The notes under the pieces: generated by a model
What the model was told of the DNA's origin: nothing
The model's database searches: none
The model's input: only the letters and a program-made list of their open reading frames with translations
NCBI RefSeq assembly: GCF_039595395.1
Contig: NZ_JBCNLP010000006.1
Span: 811,001 to 875,000, forward strand
DNA length: 64,000 bases
Reading direction: 5' to 3'
From: Novosphingobium sp.
GTDB taxonomy: Bacteria; Pseudomonadota; Alphaproteobacteria; Sphingomonadales; Sphingomonadaceae
Made by a program: the position numbers and the translations under genes
Part shown: positions 18,202 through 27,658 of the stretch, one piece after another
Layout: every line of letters starts with the position of its first letter
How positions within the stretch are numbered: position 1 is the stretch's first letter

Positions 18202-19026
18202 ATGAAGCAAACCGGAGCAAAGGGCTCTTATGCCGCCCCTGCCATCGAAAGGGCCTTTGAAATCATCGAAGCCCTGGCGAGCTATCCCGAGGGGGCGCTG
18301 GTCAGCGAGATCGCGGCGACGCTCGATCGGACGTTGGGCGAATTGTTTCGCTTTTTCGTCGTGATGGAGCGGCTGGGCTATGTGCGCAAATCGGAGACGA
18401 CCGATCGCTACACTGTCGCCTACAAGCTGCTGGAACTGGCTTATCGCGCCACACCGGCGCAGGATATCGTGCGCACGGCGTTGCCCGAGATGCAGGGGCT
18501 GGCCTCTGCGGCAGGGCAGTCCTGCCATCTGGTGGTGCCCAATGCGGGCAGCGGACTGGTCGTCGCCTGCGAGCAACAGCCTGGAACCCGTGGTTTCTCG
18601 CTGCGTGTCGGTGCGAAGATCGACATCATCAACAGTTGCTCCGGACAAGTGCTGCTTGCCTTTTCGGGCGCCGCGCGGGCGGAACAGATCATCGTCGAGG
18701 CGGAAAAGGAGCGCGAGGCCCCGGTGGATCGCGCATGGCTGGGCGAGCGGCTGGCGCTCATCCGTGAGCGTGGCCATGACAGCCGCCAGAGCCCGATCAC
18801 CCATGGCGTTACGGACATAAGCTGTCCCGTGTTCGGCTTTGACGGACAAGTGGTGGCCGCCTTGACGATCCCGTTCCTCGAATTGATCGACGGATCGCAG
18901 AAAGTCCATCTGGAGGCCGCGCGCGAGATGTTGAATGCCGCGGTCGCGCGCATTTCCGATGGCCTTGGCTATCAGGCCGAACGCGGCGCCGTGGGGCCGG
19001 GCGATGCGCTGGACAGCGATCTGTAG
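18202..19026 (+). CDS. IclR-family transcriptional regulator
   Basis: A 274-residue regulator. Residues 12-75 form the winged helix (IERAFEIIEALASYPEGALVSEIA, with LGYVRKSE as wing), and the C-terminal effector domain has the usual GQSCHLVVPNAG and SCSGQVLLAF stretches. IclR proteins bind small acids or sugars and repress or activate neighbouring genes. It is embedded between the GH95 and GH31 genes with gaps of 26 and 27 bases, so it is transcribed with the operon it probably controls, giving feedback. Effector unknown; a fucose- or xylose-derived metabolite is a reasonable guess. Confidence 0.9.
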   Translation: MKQTGAKGSYAAPAIERAFEIIEALASYPEGALVSEIAATLDRTLGELFRFFVVMERLGYVRKSETTDRYTVAYKLLELAYRATPAQDIVRTALPEMQGLASAAGQSCHLVVPNAGSGLVVACEQQPGTRGFSLRVGAKIDIINSCSGQVLLAFSGAARAEQIIVEAEKEREAPVDRAWLGERLALIRERGHDSRQSPITHGVTDISCPVFGFDGQVVAALTIPFLELIDGSQKVHLEAAREMLNAAVARISDGLGYQAERGAVGPGDALDSDL

Positions 19027-19053
19027 CAGGCAGCACGCGGAAGAGGAGAGTGC

Positions 19054-21732
19054 GTGACCGATCATCTGGGTGAAGCCAATTCCTGGTCCGTGACGCGCAG
19101 AGACATGTTGCGTGCGGGCGTGGCAGCCTCAGCGCTGTCCGGCCCGGCACTGGGGGCGCTGGCCGGATCGACCGGGCGGGATGTGCCGGATTTTCAGGCG
19201 ACTTTCGCCGATGGCACCTTGCAGGTCATGGCGGTTGGCGCGCAGGCGTTCCGGGTCCGCTTTGTGTCGGGAGCGGTTGCCGACGGACATGTTCCGCCGA
19301 GCCAGATGCTGGTCCGGCAGAAGGGGCGTTACCATCTCGTCCGGCGTGACATGGCCGGAGCCACACGGTTGGAATTGCCCGCGATCCACTGCGAGATCCC
19401 CCATGATGGATCGGCGCTGCGCTTTCTCACACCCGATGGCCGCCTGCTGCTGAGCGAACAGGCGGGGACGCGGCATATGGCTGCGCATGCGGTGCGCGGC
19501 ATGCCGTGTCAGCGGGTGGAGCAGGGCTTCATCTCCCCGCCGGAGGAACGGCTCTATGGCACGGGCTGTTTCCAGGACGGCCATCTGAACTTGCGCGGCT
19601 TGCCGCGTCGCCTGACGCAGGTGAACACCCAGATCAGCCTGCCTTTCCTCCTCTCCAGCCAAGGCTATGGGCTGCTGTGGCACAATGACGGGATGAGCGA
19701 GCTCAACCCGCCCGATCAAACCATCCCGCTCCAGCAGAAAGCCCAAAGCGGCACCTCCCAACTGGCCGATGTCACGACGACACAGGGCAATGCGCGCGTC
19801 GAGTTGCGTGAGGCGGTCTATACCGGGCGCTTCTCCGTTGCCGCCGCTGGTCGCTATGCCTTTCTGTTCGACAGCGGGGGCAAGATGACCTCACGCTATC
19901 ATGTCGAGATCGACGGGCGGGTTCTGGTCGATCATGCCAATCTCTGGCTGCCGCCCACCACCAGCTTTATCGCCGAGCTGGAACCGGGCGAGCATGATGT
20001 CCGTATTCTGGCCGGTGCCAAGGATGCACCCATCCTGCGCTATGGTCTCGCCGCGCCGACCACTGTGTGGCGTTCTCCTGTCGCTCAGGCCATCGATTAT
20101 GTGGTAATTGCCGGGCCCTCCGCCAGACAGATCATGGAGGGCTATCGTGCTTTGACCGGGGCGGCGCCCATGATGCCCGTCTGGACGTTCGGCTATATTC
20201 ATTGCCGTGAGCGCTTCCATTCCTCGCAGGAGATCCTGGACACGGCCCGGGAGTTCCGCCGCCGTCGCCTGCCGGTCGATGTCATGGTGCAGGACTGGCA
20301 ATATTGGGGCGCGCATGGCTGGAATGCGATGCGTTTCGATGAGAAGAACTATCCCGATCCCGCCGGACTATGCCACGAACTGCATGGCATGGACCTGCGA
20401 TTCATGCTTTCGGTCTGGTCCAAGATCTCGCGCGATACGGAGCTGGGCAAGCAATTTGCCGCGCGCGGCTTCTTCATTTCCGGTACGGACTGGATCGACT
20501 TCTTCAATCCCCTTGCGGCGGCCTTCTATGCTGAAAGCCAGAACAGGCACCTGGGCGCACTTGGCATTGACGCCTGGTGGCAGGATGCCACCGAGCCCGA
20601 GAACGACGATCTGTTGGGACGCGATACGGCGGCGGGGCCGGGCGAGCGGGTGCGCCTTGCCTATCCCTTGCAAGTCTCGCGCACGGTTTACGAGGGACAA
20701 CGCGCGGCCTTCCCTGATCGGCGGGTGATGATCCTCACCCGCTCGGCCTTTCCCGGCCAGCACCGCTATGGGGCAGCCACCTGGTCGGGCGACATCGGCA
20801 ACGACTGGGAAACCCTTCGCCGTCAGGTTCCCGCAGGCTTGAACATGGCGGCGGCAGGCTATCCCTACTGGACCGTCGATGCCGGCGGCTTTTTCCGTCC
20901 CGGTGATGGCCAATACACCGACCCGGCTTATCACGCGCGGTTCATCCGCTGGTTTCAATATGCCACCTTCCTGCCCCTGCAGCGCGTCCATGGCTATATG
21001 ACCAACACCGAGTTCTGGCGTTATGGCGAACAGGTCGAGGCCGTGGCGCGCATCTATCTGGATCTGCGCTATCGGTTGCTGCCCTATATCTATGCGCTGG
21101 CGGCGCAGGCGTCGCACTCGGGCATGCCGCTGCTGCGCCCGCTGGTGTTCGATTTCCCCGAGGATGGACAGGCGCTGGACCAGACCGGCAGCTATATGTT
21201 TGGTGATGCTCTGCATGTGGCACCGGTTCTGGCGCCCGATGTCACCGAATGGCCGGTCTATCTCCCCGTCTGGGAAGGTGGCTGGTATGATGTGTGGACC
21301 GGCGAGCATCGCGCCGGCGGGATGACCCATCGGGTGCCTGCGCCGATTGAGCACATTCCGCTGCATGCCCGTGCGGGTAGCATCCTTCCTCTTGGCCCGG
21401 TGGTGCAGTCCACGGCCGGTGCCCTGGCGCGCGATCTGGATCTTCTGGTGTTCCCGGGGAGAGATGGCGTGGCGCGGCTCTATGAGGACGACGGGCTGAC
21501 TTATGCCTATGAACAGGGCGGCAAGGCCGAGGTCGATCTGCGTTGGGACGAAAGCCGACACGTTCTGACCATCGGGGCCAGGCGAGGGCATTTCGCAGGC
21601 ATGCGGCCACAACGCCAGATCCGCATCAAGCTGGTGGGCGCTGAGGCCCCGCCGCTTGATGGGAACTGGAGCCGGGTCATCTCCTACAGCGGGCAGCCAG
21701 TTTCGATCGCCCTTGCCCATTCCTCGCGCTGA
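19054..21732 (+). CDS. Glycoside hydrolase family 31 with PA14 domain, probable alpha-xylosidase
   Basis: An 892-residue Tat-exported enzyme (VTRRDMLRAGVAASALSG). After the N-terminal beta-sandwich there is a PA14 insertion at about residues 255-340 (YTGRFSVAAAGRYAF to LEPGEHDVRILAG), as in the Cellvibrio xyloglucan alpha-xylosidase Xyl31A. The barrel carries the nucleophile Asp511 in WWQDATEPE and the acid/base Asp580 in WSGDIGNDW. The retaining mechanism would release xylose from the non-reducing end of xyloglucan oligomers. The start is GTG with AAGAGGAGAG just upstream. It is the last gene of the GH97-GH95-IclR-GH31 operon. Alpha-glucosidase activity is the alternative, but the PA14 insertion and neighbours favour alpha-xylosidase. 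Confidence 0.9.
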   Translation: MTDHLGEANSWSVTRRDMLRAGVAASALSGPALGALAGSTGRDVPDFQATFADGTLQVMAVGAQAFRVRFVSGAVADGHVPPSQMLVRQKGRYHLVRRDMAGATRLELPAIHCEIPHDGSALRFLTPDGRLLLSEQAGTRHMAAHAVRGMPCQRVEQGFISPPEERLYGTGCFQDGHLNLRGLPRRLTQVNTQISLPFLLSSQGYGLLWHNDGMSELNPPDQTIPLQQKAQSGTSQLADVTTTQGNARVELREAVYTGRFSVAAAGRYAFLFDSGGKMTSRYHVEIDGRVLVDHANLWLPPTTSFIAELEPGEHDVRILAGAKDAPILRYGLAAPTTVWRSPVAQAIDYVVIAGPSARQIMEGYRALTGAAPMMPVWTFGYIHCRERFHSSQEILDTAREFRRRRLPVDVMVQDWQYWGAHGWNAMRFDEKNYPDPAGLCHELHGMDLRFMLSVWSKISRDTELGKQFAARGFFISGTDWIDFFNPLAAAFYAESQNRHLGALGIDAWWQDATEPENDDLLGRDTAAGPGERVRLAYPLQVSRTVYEGQRAAFPDRRVMILTRSAFPGQHRYGAATWSGDIGNDWETLRRQVPAGLNMAAAGYPYWTVDAGGFFRPGDGQYTDPAYHARFIRWFQYATFLPLQRVHGYMTNTEFWRYGEQVEAVARIYLDLRYRLLPYIYALAAQASHSGMPLLRPLVFDFPEDGQALDQTGSYMFGDALHVAPVLAPDVTEWPVYLPVWEGGWYDVWTGEHRAGGMTHRVPAPIEHIPLHARAGSILPLGPVVQSTAGALARDLDLLVFPGRDGVARLYEDDGLTYAYEQGGKAEVDLRWDESRHVLTIGARRGHFAGMRPQRQIRIKLVGAEAPPLDGNWSRVISYSGQPVSIALAHSSR

Positions 21733-21774
21733 CAGGACCGCACGCCCCTCGGTGGCCGCCTCGCGCCATGGCTA

Positions 21775-22746
21775 TCAGCCCAGACCTTGCGCCTGAGCCC
21801 AGGCGACAAACATCTCTTTCCAGCGGCGTGCAGGTTCGCCCGCCGGGCCCGGAAGGCTCAGGCCATGTTCGCCGGCGGTGAACAGATGCGTTTCCACCTT
21901 GATGCCCGCCGCCTTGAGCGCGGCGCGCATCGCGATGGTGTTTTCGACTGACACGACCGTATCGTCCTCGGCATGGACCATGAACACAGGTGGTGTGTTC
22001 GCGGTGACATGATTGGCCGTGCTATGCGCATGCTCCATATCGGCGGTCGGGTTCGGCCCCAGCAGCATGGCGCGCGAGCCGGCATGGGCGAGGGGCTGGC
22101 TCATCGACTGGACGGCATAGATCGGGGCCGCCAGCGCAGGGCGCGCGCTCAGGCGGTCGGCGGCATCGACCGGCGCATAGACTTTTGCATCGTATCGCGT
22201 CGCAAGATCCGCGCAGACATGCCCGCCCGCGGAGAAACCCATGGCGCCGACCTTTTGCGGGTCAAAACCATACTGGGCTGCCCGTGACCGTATCAACCGC
22301 ATGGCCCGCTGCGCATCGGCCAGCGGCACATTCGCCCGGTCCGCCCAGCCTTCCCCGGGCAAGCGATAGTAGAGCACGAAGACAGTCCAGCCCCGTTCGC
22401 TCAGCCATGGGCCGAGCTGATAGCCTTCCACATCGATCATGATCACCGAATAGCCACCACCCGGCGTTACCAGCAGCGCCGCCCCGTTTGGCTTGTCGGG
22501 TCGAAAGACTTTCATGCGCGGGCGGGCGATCCCTTTGACCATCCGGCTGTGATGCGCGTCGTCACCGTTTTCAATGACCTGCTCTATGGGTAGAACCGAA
22601 GGCGCGCCGGGCGGTGTGCCGGGCCAGAGATCAATCTCTTCCGCCGGAGTGGCGGGCCAGCTTCCGGGGTGTTGGGCACCGCGCGCCTGAGAGCTCAGGA
22701 AGGCCGTTGCCAGGCTGGCGAATAAGGTGACGCGGCGGCTCAACAT
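21775..22746 (-). CDS. Secreted alpha/beta-hydrolase, probable acetyl esterase
   Basis: A 323-residue hydrolase with an SRR-containing export signal (MLSRRVTLFASLATAF, ending near ARGAQ). The oxyanion motif TPGGGYS, nucleophile elbow GFSAGGH, Asp in HAEDDTVV and late GEHGLSL give a complete Ser-Asp-His triad of the BD-FAE/Axe-like family. It probably deacetylates the glycan. The long open frame reaches 22917, but the ATG at 22746 is preceded by GGGAG and starts the export signal, so I use it. It is transcribed divergently from the GH2 gene and convergently with GH31. It is a different lineage from the esterases at 8776 and 61348. Confidence 0.85.
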   Translation of the reverse strand: MLSRRVTLFASLATAFLSSQARGAQHPGSWPATPAEEIDLWPGTPPGAPSVLPIEQVIENGDDAHHSRMVKGIARPRMKVFRPDKPNGAALLVTPGGGYSVIMIDVEGYQLGPWLSERGWTVFVLYYRLPGEGWADRANVPLADAQRAMRLIRSRAAQYGFDPQKVGAMGFSAGGHVCADLATRYDAKVYAPVDAADRLSARPALAAPIYAVQSMSQPLAHAGSRAMLLGPNPTADMEHAHSTANHVTANTPPVFMVHAEDDTVVSVENTIAMRAALKAAGIKVETHLFTAGEHGLSLPGPAGEPARRWKEMFVAWAQAQGLG

Positions 22747-23004
22747 CAGCTTGGTTCTCCCGGATCGGCTCATGGCGAATGATCTGCTTTGGTTGTTAGG
22801 CGATGACCGCTTTTCGCACCATGGCCCATTGCGGGGCGCCCCCGATCCACCTGACAGTCCTTGCGGAAACACGCGCGCCATGGGGCGGTCGCTCAAGTCA
22901 GGAGGAATCAATTTCACATAAGAGATCTAGATTTTGGTAGTAAAATATAAATTGGCCGCATAGACATGGGAGAAAGTTCAGCGAAAACAGGATGGGAGAG
23001 GACC

Positions 23005-25632
23005 GTGGGAAGGCCAAGCATCAGCCAGATTGCGCCTTTGCTTGCCATGATCGCCCTTGCGCCCTGGGGCTTGTCGAGCGCCCTGGCCGATCCGGTTCCG
23101 TCGGTATCGGCCCCTAACGGGGGGCGCGCACGGGTCAACTTCAACGCCGATTGGCACTTCAAACTCGGCAAAGTGGCTGATGGAGAAGCGCCCACGCTGG
23201 ACGATGCGGCATGGGAGCATGTCGGCCTGCCGCATAGCTTCTCCATGCCCTATTTCCGCGCACCCGATTTTTACGTTGGCGATGGCTGGTATCGAAAGGC
23301 TCTGACCTTGCCGGCGGTTGTGCCCGGGCGGCGCTATTCGCTTGAGTTCGAGGGCGCTTTTCAGGACGCGCATGTCTATGTGAACGGCACCGAACTGGCG
23401 CATCATCGCGGCGGCTACACCGGCTTCCCGGTCGACATCACCCCCGCCTTGCATGCAGGGCGCAACGTCATTGCGGTGCGCGTCAACAACGAATGGCAGG
23501 CGACACTGGCTCCGCGTGCGGGCGAGCATGTGTTCAGCGGTGGCCTCTACCGCGACGTCTGGCTGGTGACATCGGATGCGGTGCATGTGCCCTGGACCGG
23601 CACGCGGGTTACCACGCCCGATCTGTCGGCGGCCTCCGGTAAAGTGTCGGTGGAGACCGAGGTGCGTAACGATGGCGCGGTGCCTGCCGATGTGCTGGTT
23701 CGTACTCATGTCGTCGATGATCGCGGCCGCACGGTCGCCACGCTGCCCGATACGCGCGTGAGCGTGGATCCGGGGGCGATGCAGGTCGCCCGGCAGACCT
23801 CGATGCCAATCCCTTGCCCGCACCTTTGGAGCCCCGAGACGCCGGCCCTCTACCATACGGTCACCACGCTGACTGTGGCCGGGCGGACCCGCGATCGCTT
23901 CGAGACCGAGTTTGGCTTCCGCTGGTTCGAATGGACGGCGGACAAGGGCTTTTTCCTCAATGGCAGGCACCGCTACTTCAAGGGCGCCAATGTGCATCAG
24001 GATCAGGCGGGCTGGGGCGATGCCGTCACCAATGGCGCAATCGACCGCGATGTGCGGCTTATCAAGGACGCGGGCTTCGATTTCATCCGCGGCTCGCATT
24101 ACCCTCACGATCCGCATTTCGCCGAGGCGACCGACAGGGTGGGCGTGCTGTTCCTCTCCGAGGCGCCCTTTTGGGGCACGGCAGGGTTCAAGCATGCCTG
24201 GGGGGCGCCGTCCTATCCCACGGAACCTGCCGAAGCTGCCGGTTTCGAGGACAGCGTCAAGCAGCAACTTGCCGAGATGATCCGCATCAACCGCAACCAT
24301 CCCTCGATCGTGGTGTGGGGCATGGACAATGAGGTCTACTTCACGAAGAAGGAGACCATGCCTCAGGTGCGCCGGTTGCTGAAGGATATGGTGGCGCTCA
24401 GCCATCAGCTCGATCCGACCCGGCCCGCCTCAATCGATGGCGCCCAGCGCGGCGAGATCGACAAGCTGGGCGATGTTGTTGGTTACAATGGCGATGGCGC
24501 CAGCCTTTATCCCAACCCTGGAATTCCGAATTTCATTGGCGAATATGGCTCGACGATGTCCGACCGTCCCGGTGATTATGCGCCGGGCTGGGACGACCTG
24601 CCCAACACCCCAGGCGCCGACAAGACGAAGGAAGGCTCCTGGCGTCTGCCATGGCGCTCGGGTGAGGCGATCTGGGCCGGGTTCGACCATGGCTCCATTG
24701 CCGGCAAACGTTTTGGCGGGATGGGGGTGATCGATTATTTCCGCCTGCCAAAACGCCAATATTACTGGTACCGCAATGCCTATGCGCATGTGGCGCCGCC
24801 GGTGTGGCCCGTGGCGGGCACGCCCGCCGCGCTTCGCATCACCACCAGCAGCCCCACCATCGCGCGCGCCGATGGCACCGACGATGTGCAGGTGATCGTC
24901 AGCGTACTGGACGCGCAGGGTCACAGGCTGAGCAACAGCCCGAACGTGGACTTGACCATCGAGGCGGGGCCGGGCGAATTGCCCACCGGCCGCGCGATCA
25001 CCTTCGCGCCGGACAGCGACATCGCTATCCGGGATGGCGAGGCGGCTATTGCGATGCGCAGTTGGCAAGCCGGGCTCACGCGTCTGCGTGCGACTTCGCC
25101 CGGATTGAAGGATGCGGTGGCAACGGTCCGGACGATCTCCGGCCCGACCTTTGTGCCGGGCCAGACGCCGCTCATCGCTGACCGGCCTTACGTCGCTTAC
25201 ACAGCGCCGCTGCGTGAACGACCTGGCGATAACAGTTTCGGTTCGAACAACCCGACATTTGCCAGCAGCAGCGCGCCCGATCACAGTTCGCAGCGGGTCA
25301 ATGATGGCGATCCGTCGACCTATTGGGCCCCGGCCGCTGGCGATACGACAATGAGCGTGACCATTGACCTTGAGCGCGTCGTGGAGATCCATCGACTGAC
25401 GCTGACCTTCCCGCAAGCTGCCGCTTATGGTTTCGTTGCCGAGGTGCGGGACCGGCAAGGCAACTGGCAGAAACTGATCGAACAGGTCGAGGGCCAGGAC
25501 GACCGCCAGACCCGATCCATCGAGACCGAAGCCTTGGCCGGGCGACAGATCCGCGTCCGACTGCGCCCGCCAACCGGCGCGTTGACAGGATTGTCGGAAA
25601 TTCAGGCATTGGGGGCGCTGAAAACCGAGTGA
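23005..25632 (+). CDS. Glycoside hydrolase family 2, probable beta-galactosidase, with discoidin-like C-terminal module
   Basis: An 875-residue secreted enzyme. The signal peptide (MGRPSISQIAPLLAMIALAP) ends near ALADP. Domains in order: GH2 sugar-binding sandwich (DGWYRKAL, VYVNGTELAHHRGG), immunoglobulin-like domain, catalytic barrel with acid/base Glu443 in WGMDNE and nucleophile Glu513 in IGEYG, a bacterial Ig-like linker domain, and an F5/8-type (CBM32-like) domain from about residue 745 (NNPTFASSSAPDHSS...DGDPSTYWAP). GTG at 23005 has GGGAGAGG upstream and is preferred over the ATG at 22966, which has none. It would remove beta-galactose from xyloglucan side chains after fucose is taken off by GH95; other beta-glycosides are possible. 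Confidence 0.9.
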   Translation: MGRPSISQIAPLLAMIALAPWGLSSALADPVPSVSAPNGGRARVNFNADWHFKLGKVADGEAPTLDDAAWEHVGLPHSFSMPYFRAPDFYVGDGWYRKALTLPAVVPGRRYSLEFEGAFQDAHVYVNGTELAHHRGGYTGFPVDITPALHAGRNVIAVRVNNEWQATLAPRAGEHVFSGGLYRDVWLVTSDAVHVPWTGTRVTTPDLSAASGKVSVETEVRNDGAVPADVLVRTHVVDDRGRTVATLPDTRVSVDPGAMQVARQTSMPIPCPHLWSPETPALYHTVTTLTVAGRTRDRFETEFGFRWFEWTADKGFFLNGRHRYFKGANVHQDQAGWGDAVTNGAIDRDVRLIKDAGFDFIRGSHYPHDPHFAEATDRVGVLFLSEAPFWGTAGFKHAWGAPSYPTEPAEAAGFEDSVKQQLAEMIRINRNHPSIVVWGMDNEVYFTKKETMPQVRRLLKDMVALSHQLDPTRPASIDGAQRGEIDKLGDVVGYNGDGASLYPNPGIPNFIGEYGSTMSDRPGDYAPGWDDLPNTPGADKTKEGSWRLPWRSGEAIWAGFDHGSIAGKRFGGMGVIDYFRLPKRQYYWYRNAYAHVAPPVWPVAGTPAALRITTSSPTIARADGTDDVQVIVSVLDAQGHRLSNSPNVDLTIEAGPGELPTGRAITFAPDSDIAIRDGEAAIAMRSWQAGLTRLRATSPGLKDAVATVRTISGPTFVPGQTPLIADRPYVAYTAPLRERPGDNSFGSNNPTFASSSAPDHSSQRVNDGDPSTYWAPAAGDTTMSVTIDLERVVEIHRLTLTFPQAAAYGFVAEVRDRQGNWQKLIEQVEGQDDRQTRSIETEALAGRQIRVRLRPPTGALTGLSEIQALGALKTE

Positions 25633-26526
25633 TCGATAGAAGCCTATATGCCCGCGCGGGAAATAACGATCCGCTCCAGTGCTCTTGCGGCAAAGAACAG
25701 GGAATCTCGTCATATGGCATGGTGAGCAACGGCTTACAGGCCGCCGCTTCAAAATTCTCGAGAGCGAAGTTTACGAAGCGGTTCTTGAGGATTTGCTCCG
25801 GCGCGAATGTATGGGGCAGAGCGGCAAGATTGTGCGTCTGGTGGTCTTCCATCTGGTGCGGGGATCGTCCCGGACTGTCACGATCAGAGTGAGTTTAACT
25901 CTGGTTGTTGAGGACAAGGATCTGGCGGACACATCGGACCGGGCGGACCGTTCGCCTTGTGATGCCAAGCGGGCGGGTGCTACCGATGCATGTCGCGGAA
26001 GGGCAGTGCGGCGCACAACCGGATCCTCGGCTGGAACTCGTTGGTAAAAGATAAGTGCGAAATCCAGAGTTGCGGCACGTTCGCGAAAAATCCGGTTTGG
26101 TCTTTGATTGTGCTCAGGCCCAATGGATTGGCCGGCGGCGATGTGTTTCAGGATCTCTGAGAAGGCCGGGGATGAGCAACCTGCAGGAGATGCCATTACC
26201 TCGTTGCTGAAGGCTTGATCAACCTCATGATGGGGCGGGAGCCGCCCGGTCCGCCAGAGTTGGGCCAAGGGTGGCCCCATGCCGACGATGCTTAGCCTGT
26301 AGAGGCATTGTGAATGACCGGCAGTTATCGAGGTTTGAGATTTCAACGTTCAATGGCTGGATTGTCAGCGGCCTTGGCCGATTGAACCTATCTCTTGATG
26401 AAATTGATCCATGCGTTATCGGGATCGTATCAAATGCCACAACCGCCTGCGGAAGATGGCTTTGTGCGACACCGAAAGGCTCAGGCAACGGGTCATCAGG
26501 GGTATTCGCAAACACCATAATGCCAT
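25633..26526. other. Non-coding or fully decayed stretch
   Basis: About 890 bases between the GH2 gene and the GlxA-type regulator. Open frames of 97-191 codons exist on both strands but overlap each other, have irregular composition, and match no family I know. Base composition is less GC-biased than the flanks. It marks the right border of the carbohydrate locus and may be degraded sequence. Confidence 0.5.
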
Positions 26527-27549
26527 ATGGAGCATAATCAAAGCATGGTTATGGATGCATCTGACCAGGTGGCGGCGCGCAAGATCGTGATCGTGACCTA
26601 TGAAGGTGCCAAATTGCTCGATGTGACGGGGCCGATGCAGGCTTTCGCGGAAGTCCGGGCGGAGGATGGCCATGCTGCCTATCAGGTGCTCTTGGCCTCC
26701 ATCGGCGGTGGAATGGTAGATACGGATGTCGGTATTGCGCTGCCGACGCTGCGGCTCGAGGATGCCATGATGCGCGAAACCGATACGCTGTTGGTGGCCG
26801 GTGGAGAGGTGACGGCTCCGGCAGAAGCCAGGGCGCAGCTGCGCGATGGTCTAGCGAGGTTCCTCGGGCGACCCCGGCGGCTCGGATCCATTTGTACCGG
26901 GGCGCTCATTCTGGCTGAACTTGGCGCGCTGGATGGGCATGAGGCGACGACGCATTGGTCTGCCTGCGATCAACTGGCGCGTGATCATCCGGCCGTGACG
27001 GTGCGGCCGGATGCGATCTTTGTGACCTCGGGCCGCATCTGGACTTCGGCCGGCGTGTCGGCGGGGATCGATATGGCTCTGGCCATGATCGAGGAGGATT
27101 TCGGGCATGGCACGGCCTTGAATGTGGCCCGGATGCTGGTCCTGTTCCTGAAGCGTCCCGGAGGACAATCCCAATTCAGCGTCGAATTGCGCAGGCAGAT
27201 CAGCGATGTGCGTGGACGCTTCGATAGGCTTCATGACTGGATCCGCGCCAATCTGGACAAGGATCTCTCCGTGCCAGCCCTGGCCAAGGTTGCCGTTATG
27301 AGCCCGCGCAATTTTGCCCGTGTTTATCTTGAGGAAACTGGTGAAAGTCCGGCTCGCGCGGTGGAAAAGCTGCGCGTTGATGCGGCGCGGCGTCTGCTGG
27401 AAGCCACTGGTGAAGCTGTCCAGCGGATCGCTGGCCTCACTGGCTTTGGTGATGACGAAAGGCTGCGGAGGGCCTTTGTGCGGGCCCATGGCATATCGCC
27501 GCAAGACTATCGCAGCCGCTTTGGGCGAGGGCGTGATCAGGGAGCATGA
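26527..27549 (+). CDS. GlxA-family transcriptional regulator (DJ-1/PfpI domain plus AraC HTH)
   Basis: A 340-residue two-domain regulator. Residues about 18-195 form a DJ-1/PfpI-like domain (KIVIVTYEGAKLLDVTGP; cysteine in SICTGALILAELG at the nucleophile-elbow position); residues about 225-335 hold the two AraC helix-turn-helix motifs (LSVPALAKVAVMSPRNFARVY and the second helix near VQRIAGLTGFGDDERLRRAF). Such proteins activate catabolic genes, for example for quaternary amines or amino acids, with the DJ-1 domain as sensor. The neighbouring HD-domain gene starts 110 bases downstream on the same strand and may be its target. The start may be the ATG at 26527 or 26545; neither has a strong ribosome site. 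Confidence 0.9.
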   Translation: MEHNQSMVMDASDQVAARKIVIVTYEGAKLLDVTGPMQAFAEVRAEDGHAAYQVLLASIGGGMVDTDVGIALPTLRLEDAMMRETDTLLVAGGEVTAPAEARAQLRDGLARFLGRPRRLGSICTGALILAELGALDGHEATTHWSACDQLARDHPAVTVRPDAIFVTSGRIWTSAGVSAGIDMALAMIEEDFGHGTALNVARMLVLFLKRPGGQSQFSVELRRQISDVRGRFDRLHDWIRANLDKDLSVPALAKVAVMSPRNFARVYLEETGESPARAVEKLRVDAARRLLEATGEAVQRIAGLTGFGDDERLRRAFVRAHGISPQDYRSRFGRGRDQGA

Positions 27550-27658
27550 TCTCCCTCTATCGGCTGTCTGAAAACGAGGGCTGATTGTCATTGTTGCCAG
27601 AGCATGGTCGAACCATCTGGGCGGAATCTTGCAAATCCAATTGCCCGAGGAACGCGTC

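Noticed and set aside
25679..26346. Overlapping frames on both strands right of GH2 (123 and 191 codons)
   Set aside because: Neither strand gives a recognisable motif, and a decayed regulator could not be demonstrated by reading across frames.
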